Below, one piece after another: positions 1-12,900 of a stretch of DNA of 64,000 nt. The notes below the pieces were generated by a model, which had not been told where the DNA came from, ran no database searches, and was given only the letters and a program-made list of their open reading frames with translations. Each line of letters starts with the position of its first letter. The stretch's first letter is position 1. A program made the translations under genes and the position numbers. Source of the stretch: Nemertoderma westbladi (taxonomy: Eukaryota > Xenacoelomorpha > Nemertodermatida > Nemertodermatidae); the NCBI GenBank assembly GCA_032718475.1, contig JAUCBJ010000256.1:1-64000 (forward strand). Reading direction: 5' to 3'.

Positions 1-1
1 T

Positions 2-3000
2 TGGATCACCTAAGTTAGTTGTCAAAGTGTCAGCTTGTCTATGTCGATAATGATAATCGTCCAGTAAATATTCGGAAACATTACCACGCCAATCTAATGG
101 GAACCGTGTGTACCAACCCAATAGTGTTCTGCATGAGTATGGTTCATTCGGCGTCCATAACTTTGGTCGATATTCCAACACTCTGTGTGCATTGAATTGA
201 TCAGTGCCGATAATCATCGCTATATTGCGATAGTCTACACGATGTTCCGGTATGTGATGTTTCCTAAAATATTCCTTCTGCGTTTTATTTGGCATTGATA
301 CGGGTCCTAGCAACTGAGTAAAATCGCGTATGGCTGCGAACTTTAAGCAGTGAATCGGCAGCAAATTTTGTTCTATGTCTGACAACCCCTCCTTTGGTAG
401 TAAAGAGTCAATGGTTAACATGACATATTTAACAGTGACATCTCTGCGACCATGTAACGATCCTACATTCATTGTGGAGGACTCTAGTCGATCTACATCC
501 ACAACCACGCTAGCTATTTCCTCGTCTACATAGCTTTGATTTGAAGCATGGTCTAATAAACAATAAATGCGTTTCGAGCCGTACTTACCTTGGATCTTAA
601 TAGGTATTACGCTAAATGATGCTGACTGTGTCCGTGTAAGCAGGGTAGTGCTGGGTTCTGAATCGCAATCGGTCCTACCGTATTCCGACTCTGAGGTCTC
701 ACCACTATAATCCTCTTCACTTGATCCAGACTGATAATTATCATCGGTATGGCTAGTCTGGGCGAAAGTTACCTGGATCTTCCTGGTTTCATTTGGTCGA
801 ACTACCTTGGTCGGGTGGTCCTTCAAGTATTTCTTAGTTGGAGTGTGTTGAGGCGTGTGCAGCAACCTATGGTGTAACCTGCCGCAATCAGCACACCCAT
901 TACTTACATTAGTGGCAGTGCAGGCTCGGCGCTTATGGCCTACTGCCAAGCATTTCCAACAAGCGTCTAAAGATCTAATAACTAGACGGCGCTTGTCCAC
1001 GTCTAGCTTAGAAAATAGGTTACAACTCGCCAGTCTATGGTCATTAGACCTTTGAGTTAATTGGTGACAATATTGGCACCCTTTAAAATCCTCAGGCAAC
1101 TGTTGTATCTTAATTGCCTTCGGACCAATGGGTGATGCTACTTTACTAGTTTTGGCGCTATTTCCAAAACTACCTCCTGTACTAACTACCTTCTTTTCAG
1201 ATAAAGTATTATAGGTTGTATTATAATCCCCTGCACTAACCATTGTTCGATATTTAAGGGATTGTTTTTTGTTATAACCCAAATATTCCTCAGAATAATT
1301 AGATCGCAAGTCAGCTTCACCTTCTGCTGAGATGACGTCATAGATATGTTTGATGGACAGGGGTTCGCCCCTGGCTTCTACACGCCGTTCTATCCCTCTT
1401 ACCTTACGCCTATGTCGCACATCTAGTCGTCCCATTAAGGCTGCTAGAATGTCGGGTCTAGCGCCATAATGTTCACAACCGTAAACCGGTAAGATATTCA
1501 TAGCCGATTTAATAGCATCAGCTAGTTTTACTAACTCTATGGGTGTAGTACATAAGCCCCCCTTTGTCAATTCATCTACCACTGACCTGGCCATTTTGAC
1601 ATCTCCACCATAGGTGGTTACTAACCTGTCATAAGCCATCTGAAATGCATTATCATCTCCCATGAAAGTACTAACCAGTTCCTTTGGTTCTCCCCGTAAT
1701 AGTTGATATAAATATGAGAACTTTTCCTGGGATGTAAAATCTTGTGACGCCACACTAGCATCAATGTAGCTAATAAAATTTCTCCAATGTTTGGATATCC
1801 CAGTGAAACATGGTGGTTGTGTAGTTGGTAAACTTTGCCTTGCTGTAAATTTTGACAACTCAGTCGCAATCGCATTTACTGGTGCTGGATTTTCCACATC
1901 CACCCTAGGCGCTACAAAAGTGTGAGCAGTCTTGGACTTGGGTGTGATAGTTGGCGTTTTGCTGGGAGTGATTACCCTTGTTCGAATGCGCGGACTCTCC
2001 CCCACATAAACACCCTTATGGTTAATCGTTGGTTGACAATCCAATTCTTCTTCGGAATCGGTCCTGCAGTCTACAACTGGAGGTTTCAGTTTAGTCTCAG
2101 GGTGAACAGTCAGTTTCATGCCAGATAACTTGTTCTTTTCCATCTCTAGCTTGGCCCTCTCCATCTGCTCATGAACCTCCTTCACTGACCATCTCACCTG
2201 CTCGAATTCCTGGCTAACTTGACCTTGAACGCGTTGCACTCGCTCCTGCACTCCGTCGACTCGCTCATGAACCCCCACGACACGTTCCTGGACCCCATCC
2301 ACCTGCTGTTGTACATCCAAGATCTGGTCCTGAACATGCCTGACCTCGTTGATCACCCCACGGTTGCTCTCTTGGATAGCATCCTTCAATTGTTCTAATG
2401 AGATCTGAGGCTGGTTATTCGTTTCATTTGGAATATATTTCCCTTCACCTGGAGATTCATTCCATCTGCGAGGTTGCTCAACTTCCTTAGTCCTGAATTT
2501 TTCTTTGGACTCAACGTTCGATAATGGATTAGACGGCTCCGCTCCAATTGGTGATATAGGCTGGCAGGTCAAACATTTGCATCCCTGTGCGTGGTACGGA
2601 GACAGGTGGTCAATATGTCGGTGATCATTCGGAACACCTAAATCTGTTTGCCATTTGTCATTTGGTGAATTCAGAACATTTTCTGTTAGGTTGTACATAC
2701 CTGAACTCGCAAAAGGTGGAGCATTTCGCCGCCGATCTGACTCACCTCGAGGACGCCGCTCCACGATCACGCTAGGTGGGGAGTCATCCTCTGGCGGTAC
2801 CCAACCTTTACCAGCAAATTGTCGATGGAAGGAATCTATGAAGTGAACCTTGGACTCCATTCCATGCTTGTCATGAGTTCGGTTGAAGCGTTCTACTGAT
2901 GAAGCTACATGGTCAACCCCACTTAGTAGCGACTCCATTCGATTGCAGCGCCAAGTAGTTTGTGCTTCCTCAAGTTGGAGCGCTATACTCCGGCGGTTAT

Positions 3001-4351
3001 CCTCTAGCTCTTCTGCTTTCCGTCGACGCTCATCATCCCTAAATCGCTGTTGCTGTTGGAGCATAAGTTCCTCCTGTTTCTCACGCAGTTCAGCCTTCTT
3101 TCGTGCAAGTTCGCGCTCCCTTGTGATGCGCTGATTCTCCTCTGCTATACGCTGCATGCGAAGGCTTGACTCACTTTCAAGTTGTTTACGTTCAATGGCT
3201 GCCAGTTTATCCTTCTTAATCCGCTCCGTTTCCGCTAAAAGCTGGAGTCGTTCAGCTGTTACCTGTTCAGCTTCCAAGCGTGCAGTCTCGCGCTGTGCTT
3301 CACGCTCAGCTTCCTCGCGTTCGATCGTTAGAATACGTGCATATGCTTCCCGCTCTCCTTTATTAGCCTCCTCTAATGCTGATACATCTGGCACCTCCTC
3401 GGTGATACTGAGGCGAGAAATATCTGTAGTTAGTCGCTTTAGCTCTACTTCAGCTAACTCAGTGCTCTTTCTAATCTCCTCTTCCTGTTGAAACTGGATT
3501 TGGATTTGCTTCGCTCGGCGGCCATCTTCGCTCAGCCGCTTCAGCGTCACCAGCTGCGATGCTGTAACAGACTGCGAACTTACCGAGCTCGTTTGCCGAT
3601 ATCTACTCCGACCTACCTGTGAAGGGTTGCTATCTGCATCTGCAATATTCTCTCTAGTGGGTAAAGGCAGCCCAGCAACTACAACTCCCTTTTTCCTAAA
3701 GTATTGTTCTAACTCCTTCTGGAAATTCTGACACCATTTTACTAACTCAAACTCCTCAGAGTCAAAGGTGTCGGTGTCTACACCTTCTGTCAAACTACCT
3801 CGGTATTCCTGTCTAAGAGCGTTTACACGCTTATTTAATCGCAAAAAGTTGTCCCTAATCACTTGTAACTTGTCATATAGGGATGTTAGTAACTTACCTT
3901 GTCTCCGCCTTTCAGCGACTGTGACCAGTTCCTGCAGGTTAATGACCTGCTGTCTCAATGTCATGTTATATTTGTCAATTATTTCCCCTAGGTCAGCTGG
4001 ATCGTAAGCTGATTGGTCTAGTAAAGTTGTCAGCCAGTTCGTCACTTTGGTTACCTTACCCATGTAACCACCGGCACTCTTAGTAATAGCTGGACGCCTT
4101 AAGGAAGTGTCTGAATAGTCGCTACTGTCGGCGTCAGGAATTTCAGAGTCAGGGTGCTGTGTGTCGATTAGTGTGTGAGCACCACCCTCTGCTATTAATC
4201 CTTCAGTGGCAACGACACCTGCTGGTTGTGTGGCAGGCTCACTAATAGTCTCAGTGTCTGGTGTAACTGACACGTCAAGTTGCTGACTGAGTCCATCAGC
4301 TGTCTCGAAATCATCCGTTACCGGAACGTCTGTCTGGGATGTCTGACTCAT
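2..4351 (-). CDS. BEL/Pao retrotransposon gag-protease polyprotein, N-terminal part, runs off left edge
   Basis: From the ATG at 4351-4349 I checked the minus-strand frame codon by codon to position 2 and found no stop: 1450 codons, still open at the window edge. Residues about 290-455 are a highly charged Glu/Arg/Lys/Gln coiled coil. Residues about 670-718 are exact seven-residue repeats of the GVQERV type. Residues about 827-927 resemble the Pao-type gag domain (DUF1759), including the segment LYQLLRGEPKELV. A CCHC zinc knuckle is at C1131, C1134, H1139 and C1144. An aspartic-protease-like motif, LLDHAS with Asp1267, is followed by IIGTDQF and LLGWY, typical of the region after the BEL protease (DUF1758/peptidase A17). 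In the family this polyprotein builds the particle and processes itself; reverse transcriptase, RNase H and integrase should follow to the left, outside the window. Lack of any disablement implies a young copy. BEL/Pao assignment is from motif order; confidence is high for the class. Confidence 0.88.
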   Translation of the reverse strand, partial: MSQTSQTDVPVTDDFETADGLSQQLDVSVTPDTETISEPATQPAGVVATEGLIAEGGAHTLIDTQHPDSEIPDADSSDYSDTSLRRPAITKSAGGYMGKVTKVTNWLTTLLDQSAYDPADLGEIIDKYNMTLRQQVINLQELVTVAERRRQGKLLTSLYDKLQVIRDNFLRLNKRVNALRQEYRGSLTEGVDTDTFDSEEFELVKWCQNFQKELEQYFRKKGVVVAGLPLPTRENIADADSNPSQVGRSRYRQTSSVSSQSVTASQLVTLKRLSEDGRRAKQIQIQFQQEEEIRKSTELAEVELKRLTTDISRLSITEEVPDVSALEEANKGEREAYARILTIEREEAEREAQRETARLEAEQVTAERLQLLAETERIKKDKLAAIERKQLESESSLRMQRIAEENQRITRERELARKKAELREKQEELMLQQQQRFRDDERRRKAEELEDNRRSIALQLEEAQTTWRCNRMESLLSGVDHVASSVERFNRTHDKHGMESKVHFIDSFHRQFAGKGWVPPEDDSPPSVIVERRPRGESDRRRNAPPFASSGMYNLTENVLNSPNDKWQTDLGVPNDHRHIDHLSPYHAQGCKCLTCQPISPIGAEPSNPLSNVESKEKFRTKEVEQPRRWNESPGEGKYIPNETNNQPQISLEQLKDAIQESNRGVINEVRHVQDQILDVQQQVDGVQERVVGVHERVDGVQERVQRVQGQVSQEFEQVRWSVKEVHEQMERAKLEMEKNKLSGMKLTVHPETKLKPPVVDCRTDSEEELDCQPTINHKGVYVGESPRIRTRVITPSKTPTITPKSKTAHTFVAPRVDVENPAPVNAIATELSKFTARQSLPTTQPPCFTGISKHWRNFISYIDASVASQDFTSQEKFSYLYQLLRGEPKELVSTFMGDDNAFQMAYDRLVTTYGGDVKMARSVVDELTKGGLCTTPIELVKLADAIKSAMNILPVYGCEHYGARPDILAALMGRLDVRHRRKVRGIERRVEARGEPLSIKHIYDVISAEGEADLRSNYSEEYLGYNKKQSLKYRTMVSAGDYNTTYNTLSEKKVVSTGGSFGNSAKTSKVASPIGPKAIKIQQLPEDFKGCQYCHQLTQRSNDHRLASCNLFSKLDVDKRRLVIRSLDACWKCLAVGHKRRACTATNVSNGCADCGRLHHRLLHTPQHTPTKKYLKDHPTKVVRPNETRKIQVTFAQTSHTDDNYQSGSSEEDYSGETSESEYGRTDCDSEPSTTLLTRTQSASFSVIPIKIQGKYGSKRIYCLLDHASNQSYVDEEIASVVVDVDRLESSTMNVGSLHGRRDVTVKYVMLTIDSLLPKEGLSDIEQNLLPIHCLKFAAIRDFTQLLGPVSMPNKTQKEYFRKHHIPEHRVDYRNIAMIIGTDQFNAHRVLEYRPKLWTPNEPYSCRTLLGWYTRFPLDWRGNVSEYLLDDYHYRHRQADTLTTNLGDP

Positions 4352-6963
4352 TGTCAGGATAGGTTTGATTACTTAATTTATTTAAACAGTAGTCAAATTG
4401 ACTAAATGATGTGCGGTATATAATAAAATAGGTCAGCTTATAAAATAGGTAAGCTATTTATTACCGCGATGGGAAATATTATAACAATATCGCGGGTTAT
4501 ATATATATTCTATATATTTATAACTCAAAAAATATTCGAAATTTACCAACTTTCGAATTTCAAATTTACCGCGAAATATTGACTATCATAATAGATTTTA
4601 TGCTGTAATGTTTTTAAAATATTATATAATATATTTTATTTTAAATTTAAAGGGCCCCGCAAGGCATCAATGGAACTTTTCTGGGGAAATTGATGGTTTA
4701 CAAAAACGCGTGCTTACAAACACAAATTGTTGACACATTTGTGTTCAAAAAAAATCGGGAAAGTATAATAACATCAAAGTCTGATATATACCGGTACACC
4801 ACTATATACCTAGTATATATGTATATACAAACCAGCAGACTACCACAAAATTGATCTATAGATCTCACAAACATAGCTACTGACACTACGACCAACCTCG
4901 GACCCCTGAAGTCGCGTTTCTTCGAATGCCAAAGTAATCGTGGGTTGCGCGGACCACGAATGCACCGACGGATTTGGCGTCTCCGGGCTCCCGAACTCAT
5001 TTGCAGTGACTTTACCCGTACCTGTAAGTTGTATAGAGAAATCAGCGGTGGCCTGGCAGATTTACCCTACTGTAAATTACAAATTTTGTCCAAAATTGAA
5101 AGGCAAAATTAAATTCAAATTCGCCACAACCTGAATACAAAACAGAAAATCGAACTCACGATTCCAAAGATCACTTTGTTCTAGAATTTTATCAGTCAAA
5201 CTTTATCCAATTTTTTAACTTTCTAAAACTTTTATTTCAAAATTTTCTGAAAAATAAATTATTAAATAATTTTGCATTTACTACTGATAAATCCAACAGC
5301 AGCTAATCCAATACTGTTGAAAATCCATCCAAATGCAGCTACAGTTATTTGTGCTCAAATAGCACATATAACCCTGCTAAAATCCATACCGGTAATGATT
5401 GCAGAAAACACCCGCTACAAAGGGAAATCTAAATATTTTAATTTGATAATTTTCTACAACTTTCTGGCAATAATGCGAGATACCCACTCGCTTAAATAAT
5501 TTATTTTACAACAACCCAGTAATCCAGTTGGAATCCCGACTCGATCCGATCTGCAGTGTAATTCAAATAGTGGCGAGGTCCAAAACAATATTACATAATT
5601 TTATCCGAAAATATTCTAGAATGAAACCGTTTTATAGTTTTGCAATGTAAAAATGTATGTTTCTAGTAAGGGGGTTTTGGCATAGATAGATCAAAATAAT
5701 GTTTATCACCCTTTGGCTTTTGTTTGACGCAAGTATCGTTGTTCATCAAGCAGCAGGTAAGGGAAAAAGGGTAAACCTTGGCTTCGCTATACAAATGTAC
5801 CTGTAGGAATTGTGAAATGGGTTAAAATGAGATGAGAAAATAAAATACGGTTCCGTGATGATAAAAACTTATTTTTGTTCACCTCCCAAGACCGTAGGTA
5901 ACGATAGTAAGCCGAAACTTGGTATATATATTAATTTCTCAACGCCAAGCTAATCCCACAACAAACCATCAGGGCATGAATGAATAAAGCAAAATAAAAC
6001 CCAATGAACCCTCACAAAGAAGCTCACAAACTAGGGCGCTAATCCTGTAGTAACAATCAGGACGCACCTCCCGAACCTCCCTTATTTGGCTTAGCCTAAT
6101 CACACCGCACAATTTTTAGCTAGGCGCCTACACTTCACCACTTACCCCTGCTGCCCTGTTATCAGTCACAATTGACCTCATAACTTGACACCTGGTAGTA
6201 AATGCAAAGGGTAACAAAGTCAACTGTGCCCCTTTTTTGGGCCCCAAAATAAACGCCAAGCAACTAAATTACTATAATGCGGTTAATCTCCCCTATTTTA
6301 AAACAAATACAACGCTTACTGCAGTGGCTGGCCTGGTACAATAGTTCAACTTCAAACTTCCCTGATTTTGTTAGCTAACGCATCTCAGACTTTCCCCCTT
6401 TCACATTCCATAGGCCTGCGTCGGGCCTAGATGATCCCTACTCCATATCACAGGGATTCACCGCCTTCAAGGTTACAAGGTACGACAGCTGGACAGCACG
6501 GTCTGACGGTAGGCTCTGCACAGCACTGACCGCGGACTAGGTTTGAAAAGTCTGTATTGTTGATCAGCACATTGCAGAATATTAATAGGTATTACAAATT
6601 AATTAAATTTAAATTGTATAAGCAGTCAGGCAGCACCGGACCGGTACATATTCCAGTACAGCAGTACACAGGTACAGCAGCTGGCCTAATGCAAGACTGG
6701 CGTCCAATAGAAATGTAGCAAATGGCACCTTTTTTAATATATTTTTGGTGGGTTGTTTAAATAATACTTACCTAATGTTATTTGTAGGTATCGTTGCACA
6801 CATTTAGGTAATTTATACAGTAGATTTTAGATTTCTTACGACAATATGACTGACCATAATATATTATAAAATATCAAAAATTTTCTTGGTGCGTACCTAA
6901 AGATAACTAAGCTAATCTAATATCTTTCGATAAGAATATTACAATGGCGTGTACTCTCGCCAA
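4352..6963. other. Non-coding 5' flank of the BEL/Pao element plus unassigned sequence
   Basis: No convincing reading frame. The part next to the gag start (4352-4650) is extremely A+T-rich. For a minus-strand element the 5' untranslated region, primer binding site and 5' LTR should lie here. I could not identify a tRNA-complementary primer site or a TG...CA boundary with confidence, because the second LTR is outside the window for comparison. 5900-6560 is less A+T-rich and holds no recognised gene. Short open frames at 4698-5000 and 5272-5499 look random. Confidence 0.5.
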
Positions 6964-9900
6964 CAGTGTGCATTCGGGAGAAGTTTGTTGAACTGCATTT
7001 ATGTGACAGTGTGCAATCGGGAGAAGTTTGGCGAACTGCATTTATGTGACAGTGTGCATCCGAGAGAAGTTTGGTGAACTGCATTTATGTGACAGTGTGC
7101 ATCCGGGAGAAGTTTGGTGAACTGTATTTATGTGACAGTGTGCATTCGGGAGAAGTTTGTTGAACTGCATTTATGTGACAGTGTGCATTCGGGGGAAGTT
7201 TGTTGAACTGCATTTATGTGACAGTGTGCATTCGGGGGAAGTTTGGTGAACTGCATTTATGTGACAGTGTGCATTCGGGGGAAGTTTGTTGAACTGCATT
7301 TATGTGACAGTGTGCATTCGGGGGAAGTTTGTTGAACTGCATTTATGTGACAGTGTGCATTCGGGAGAAGTTTGGTGAACTGCATTTATGTGATAGTGTG
7401 CATTCGGAGTAAGTTTGTTGAACTGCATTTATGTGACAGTGTGCATTCGGGGTAAGTTTGTTGAACTGCATTTATGTGACAGTGTGCATTCGGGAAAAGT
7501 TTGGCGAACTGCATTTATGTGACAGTGTGCATTCGGGGGAAGTTTGTTGAACTGCATTTATGTGACAGTGTGCATTCGGGAGAAGTTTTGTGAACTGCAT
7601 TTATGTGATAGTGTGCAATCGGGGTAAGTTTGTTGAACTGCATTTATGTGACAGTGTGCATTCGGGAGAAGTTTGTTGAACTGCATTTATGTGACAGTGT
7701 GCATCCGGGAGAAGTTTGTTGAACTGCATTTATGTGACAGTGTGCAATCGGGAGAAGTTTGTTGAACTGCATTTATGTGACAGTGTGTATTCGGGAGAAG
7801 TTTGTTGAACTGCATTTATGTGACAGTGTGCATTCGGGAAAAGTTTGGCGAACTGCATTTATGTGACAGTGTGCATTCGGGGGAAGTTTGTTGAACTGCA
7901 TTTATGTGACAGTGTGCATTCGGGAGAAGTTTTGTGAACTGCATTTATGTGATAGTGTGCAATCGGGGTAAGTTTGTTGAACTGCATTTATGTGACAGTG
8001 TGTATTCGGGGTAAGTTTGTTGAACTGCATTTATGTGACAGTGTGCATTCGGGAGAAGTTTGGTGAACTGCATTTATGTGACAGTGTGCATTCGGGGGAA
8101 GTTTGTTGAACTGCATTTATGTGACAGTGTGCATTCGGGGGAAGTTTGATGAACTGCATTTATGTGACAGTGTGCAATCGGGGTAAGTTTGTTGAACTGC
8201 ATTTATGTGACAGTGTGCATTCGGGAGAAGTTTGGTGAACTGCATTTATGTGACAGTGTGCATTCGGGGGAAGTTTGTTGAACTGCATTTATGTGACAGT
8301 GTGCATTCGGGGGAAGTTTGTTGAACTGCATTTATGTGACAGTGTGCATTCGGGGGAAGTTTGTTGAACTGCATTTATGTGACAGTGTGCATTCGGGAGA
8401 AGTTTGTTGAACTGCATTTATGTGACAGTGTGCATTCGGGGGAGGTTTGTTGAACTGCATTTATGTGACAGTGTGCATTCGGGGGAAGTTTGGTGAACTG
8501 CATTTATGTGACAGTGTGCATTCGGGGGAAGTTTGTTGAACTGCATTTATGTGACAGTGTGCATTCGGGGGAAGTTTGTTGAACTGCATTTATGTGACAG
8601 TGTGCATCCGGGAGAAGTTTGGTGAACTGTATTTATGTGACAGTGTGCATTCGGGAGAAATTTGTTGAACTGCATTTATGTGACAGTGTGCATTCGGGGG
8701 AAGTTTGTTGAACTGCATTTATGTGACAGTGTGCATTCGGGGGAAGTTTGGTGAACTGCATTTATGTGACAGTGTGCATTCGGGGGAAGTTTGTTGAACT
8801 GCATTTATGTGACAGTGTGCATTCGGGGGAAGTTTGTTGAACTGCATTTATGTGACAGTGTGCATTCGGGAGAAGTTTGGTGAACTGCATTTATGTGATA
8901 GTGTGCATTCGGAGTAAGTTTGTTGAACTGCATTTATGTGACAGTGTGCATTCGGGAAAAGTTTGGCGAACTGCATTTATGTGACAGTGTGCATCCGGGA
9001 GAAGTTTGGTGAACTGCATTTATGTGACAGTGTGCATCCGGGAGAAGTTTGGTGAACTGTATTTATGTGACAGTGTGCATTCGGGAGAAGTTTGTTGAAC
9101 TGCATTTATGTGACAGTGTGCATTCGGGGGAAGTTTGTTGAACTGCATTTATGTGACAGTGTGCATTCGGGGGAAGTTTGGTGAACTGCATTTATGTGAC
9201 AGTGTGCATTCGGGGGAAGTTTGTTGAACTGCATTTATGTGACAGTGTGCATTCGGGGGAAGTTTGTTGAACTGCATTTATGTGACAGTGTGCATTCGGG
9301 GGAAGTTTGTTGAACTGCATTTATGTGACAGTGTGCATTCGGGGGAAGTTTGTTGAACTGCATTTATGTGACAGTGTGCATCCGGGAGAAGTTTGGTGAA
9401 CTGCATTTATGTGACAGTGTGCATCCGGGAGAAGTTTGTTGAACTGCATTTATGTGACAGTGTGCATTCGGGGGAAGTTTGTTGAACTGCATTTATGTGA
9501 CAGTGTGCATTCGGGGGAAGTTTGTTGAACTGCATTTATGTGACAGTGTGCATCCGGGAGAAGTTTGGTGAACTGCATTTATGTGACAGTGTGCATCCGG
9601 GAGAAGTTTGGTGAACTGTATTTATGTGACAGTGTGCATTCGGGAGAAATTTGTTGAACTGCATTTATGTGACAGTGTGCATTCGGGGGAAGTTTGTTGA
9701 ACTGCATTTATGTGACAGTGTGCATTCGGGGGAAGTTTGGTGAACTGCATTTATGTGACAGTGTGCATTCGGGGGAAGTTTGTTGAACTGCATTTATGTG
9801 ACAGTGTGCATTCGGGGGAAGTTTGTTGAACTGCATTTATGTGACAGTGTGCATTCGGGAGAAGTTTGGTGAACTGCATTTATGTGATAGTGTGCATTCG

Positions 9901-12900
9901 GAGTAAGTTTGTTGAACTGCATTTATGTGACAGTGTGCATTCGGGGTAAGTTTGTTGAACTGCATTTATGTGACAGTGTGCATTCGGGAAAAGTTTGGCG
10001 AACTGCATTTATGTGACAGTGTGCATCCGGGAGAAGTTTGGTGAACTGCATTTATGTGACAGTGTGCATCCGGGAGAAGTTTGGTGAACTGTATTTATGT
10101 GACAGTGTGCATTCGGGAGAAGTTTGTTGAACTGCATTTATGTGACAGTGTGCATTCGGGGGAAGTTTGTTGAACTGCATTTATGTGACAGTGTGCATTC
10201 GGGGGAAGTTTGGTGAACTGCATTTATGTGACAGTGTGCATTCGGGGGAAGTTTGTTGAACTGCATTTATGTGACAGTGTGCATTCGGGGGAAGTTTGTT
10301 GAACTGCATTTATGTGACAGTGTGCATTCGGGAGAAGTTTGGTGAACTGCATTTATGTGACAGTGTGCATTAGGGAGAAGTTTGGTGAACTGCATTTATG
10401 TGACAGTGTGCATTCGGGGGAAGTTTGTTGAACTGCAATTATGTGACAGTGTGCATTCGGGGGAAGTTTGTTGAACTGCATTTATGTGACATTGTGCATT
10501 CGGGAGAAGTTTGTTGAACTGAATTTATGTGACAGTGTGCATTCGGGGGAAGTTTGTTGAACTGCATTTATGTGACAGTGTGCATTCGGGGGAAGTTTGT
10601 TGAACTGCATTTATGTGACAGTGTGCATTCGGGAGAAGTTTGGTAAACTGCATTTATGTGACAGTGTGCAATCGGGAGAAGTTTGTTGAACTGCATTATG
10701 TGACAGTGTGCATTCGGGAGAAGTTTGTTGAACTGCATTTATGTGACAGTGTGCCTTCGGGGGAAGTTTGTTGAACTGCATTTATGTGACAGTGTGCATT
10801 CGGGGGAAGTTTGGTGAACTGCATTTATGTGACAGTGTGCATTCGGGAGAAGTTTGGTGAACTGCATTTATGTGACAGTGTGCATTCGGGGGAAGTTTGT
10901 TGAACTGCATTTATGTGACAGTGTGCATTCGGGGGAAGTTTGCTGAACTGCATTTATGTGATAGTGTGCATTCGGGAGAAGTTTGGTGAACTGCATTTAT
11001 GTGATAGTGTGCATTCGGGGTAAGTTTGTTGAACTGCATTTATGTGACAGTGTGCATTCGGGAGAAGTTTGGTGAACTGCATTTATGTGACAGTGTGCAT
11101 TCGGGGGAAGTTTGTTGAACTGCATTTATGTGACAGTGTGCATTCGGGGGAAGTTTGTTGAACTGCATTTATGTGACAGTGTGCATTCGGGAGAAGTTTG
11201 CTGAACTGCATTTATGTGATAGTGTGCATTCGGGAGAAGTTTGGTGAACTGCATTTATGTGATAGTGTGCATTCGGGGTAAGTTTGTTGAACTGCATTTA
11301 TGTGACAGTGTGCATTCGGGAGAAGTTTGGTGAACTGCATTTATGTGACAGTGTGCATTCGGGGGAAGTTTGTTGAACTGCATTTATGTGACAGTGTGCA
11401 TTCGGGGGAAGTTTGTTGAACTGCATTTATGTGACAGTGTGCATTCGGGGGAAGTTTGTTGAACTGCATTTATGTGACATTGTGCATTCGGGAGAAGTTT
11501 GTTGAACTGCATTTATGTGACAGTGTGCATTCGGGGGAAGTTTGTTGAACTGCATTTATGTGACAGTGTGCATTCGGGGGAAGTTTGTTGAACTGCATTT
11601 ATGTGACAGTGTGCATTCGGGGGAAGTTTGTTGAACTGCATTTATGTGACATTGTGCATTCGGGAGAAGTTTGTTGAACTGCATTTATGTGACAGTGTGC
11701 ATTCGGGGGAAGTTTGTTGAACTGCATTTATGTGACAGTGTGCATTCGGGGGAAGTTTGTTGAACTGCATTTATGTGACAGTGTGCATTCGGGGGAAGTT
11801 TGTTGAACTGCATTTATGTGACAGTGTGCATTCGGGGGAAGTTTGTTGAACTGCATTTATGTGACAGTGTGCATTCGGGGGAAGTTTGTTGAACTGCATT
11901 TATGTGACAGTGTGCATTCGGGGGAAGTTTGTTGAACTGCATTTATGTGACAGTGTGCATTCGGGAGAAGTTTGCTGAACTGCATTTATGTGATAGTGTG
12001 CATTCGGGAGAAGTTTGGTGAACTGCATTTATGTGATAGTGTGCATTCGGGGTAAGTTTGTTGAACTGCATTTATGTGACAGTGTGCATTCGGGAGAAGT
12101 TTGGTGAACTGCATTTATGTGACAGTGTGCATTCGGGGGAAGTTTGTTGAACTGCATTTATGTGACAGTGTGCATTCGGGGGAAGTTTGTTGAACTGCAT
12201 TTATGTGACAGTGTGCATTCGGGGGAAGTTTGTTGAACTGCATTTATGTGACAGTGTGCATTCGGGGGAAGTTTGGTGAACTGCATTTATGTGACAGTGT
12301 GCATTCGGGGGAAGTTTGGTGAACTGCATTTATGTGACAGTGTGCATTCGGGAGAAGTTTGTTGAACTGCATTTATGTGACAGTGTGCAATCGGGAAAAG
12401 TTTGGCGAACTGCATTTATGTGACAGTGTGCATCCGGGAGAAGTTTGGTGAACTGCATTTATGTGACAGTGTGCATCCGGGAGAAGTTTGGTGAACTGTA
12501 TTTATGTGACAGTGTGCATTCGGGAGAAGTTTGTTGAACTGCATTTATGTGATAGTGTGCATTCGGGGTAAGTTTGTTGAACTGCATTTATGTGACAGTG
12601 TGCATTCGGGAGAAGTTTGGTGAACTGCATTTATGTGACAGTGTGCATTCGGGGGAAGTTTGTTGAACTGCATTTATGTGACAGTGTGCATTCGGGGGAA
12701 GTTTGTTGAACTGCATTTATGTGACAGTGTGCATTCGGGGGAAGTTTGTTGAACTGCATTTATGTGACAGTGTGCATTCGGGGGAAGTTTGTTGAACTGC
12801 ATTTATGTGACAGTGTGCATTCGGGGGAAGTTTGTTGAACTGCATTTATGTGACAGTGTGCATTCGGGAGAAGTTTGGTAAACTGCATTTATGTGACAGT

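Noticed and set aside
2587-4007. Plus-strand Ser/Arg-rich frames
   Set aside because: They are antisense to the charged coiled coil of the BEL gag and have no domains.
4600-5700. LTR and primer binding site for the BEL element
   Set aside because: No matching second LTR in the window and no clear tRNA complement; boundaries would be guesswork.
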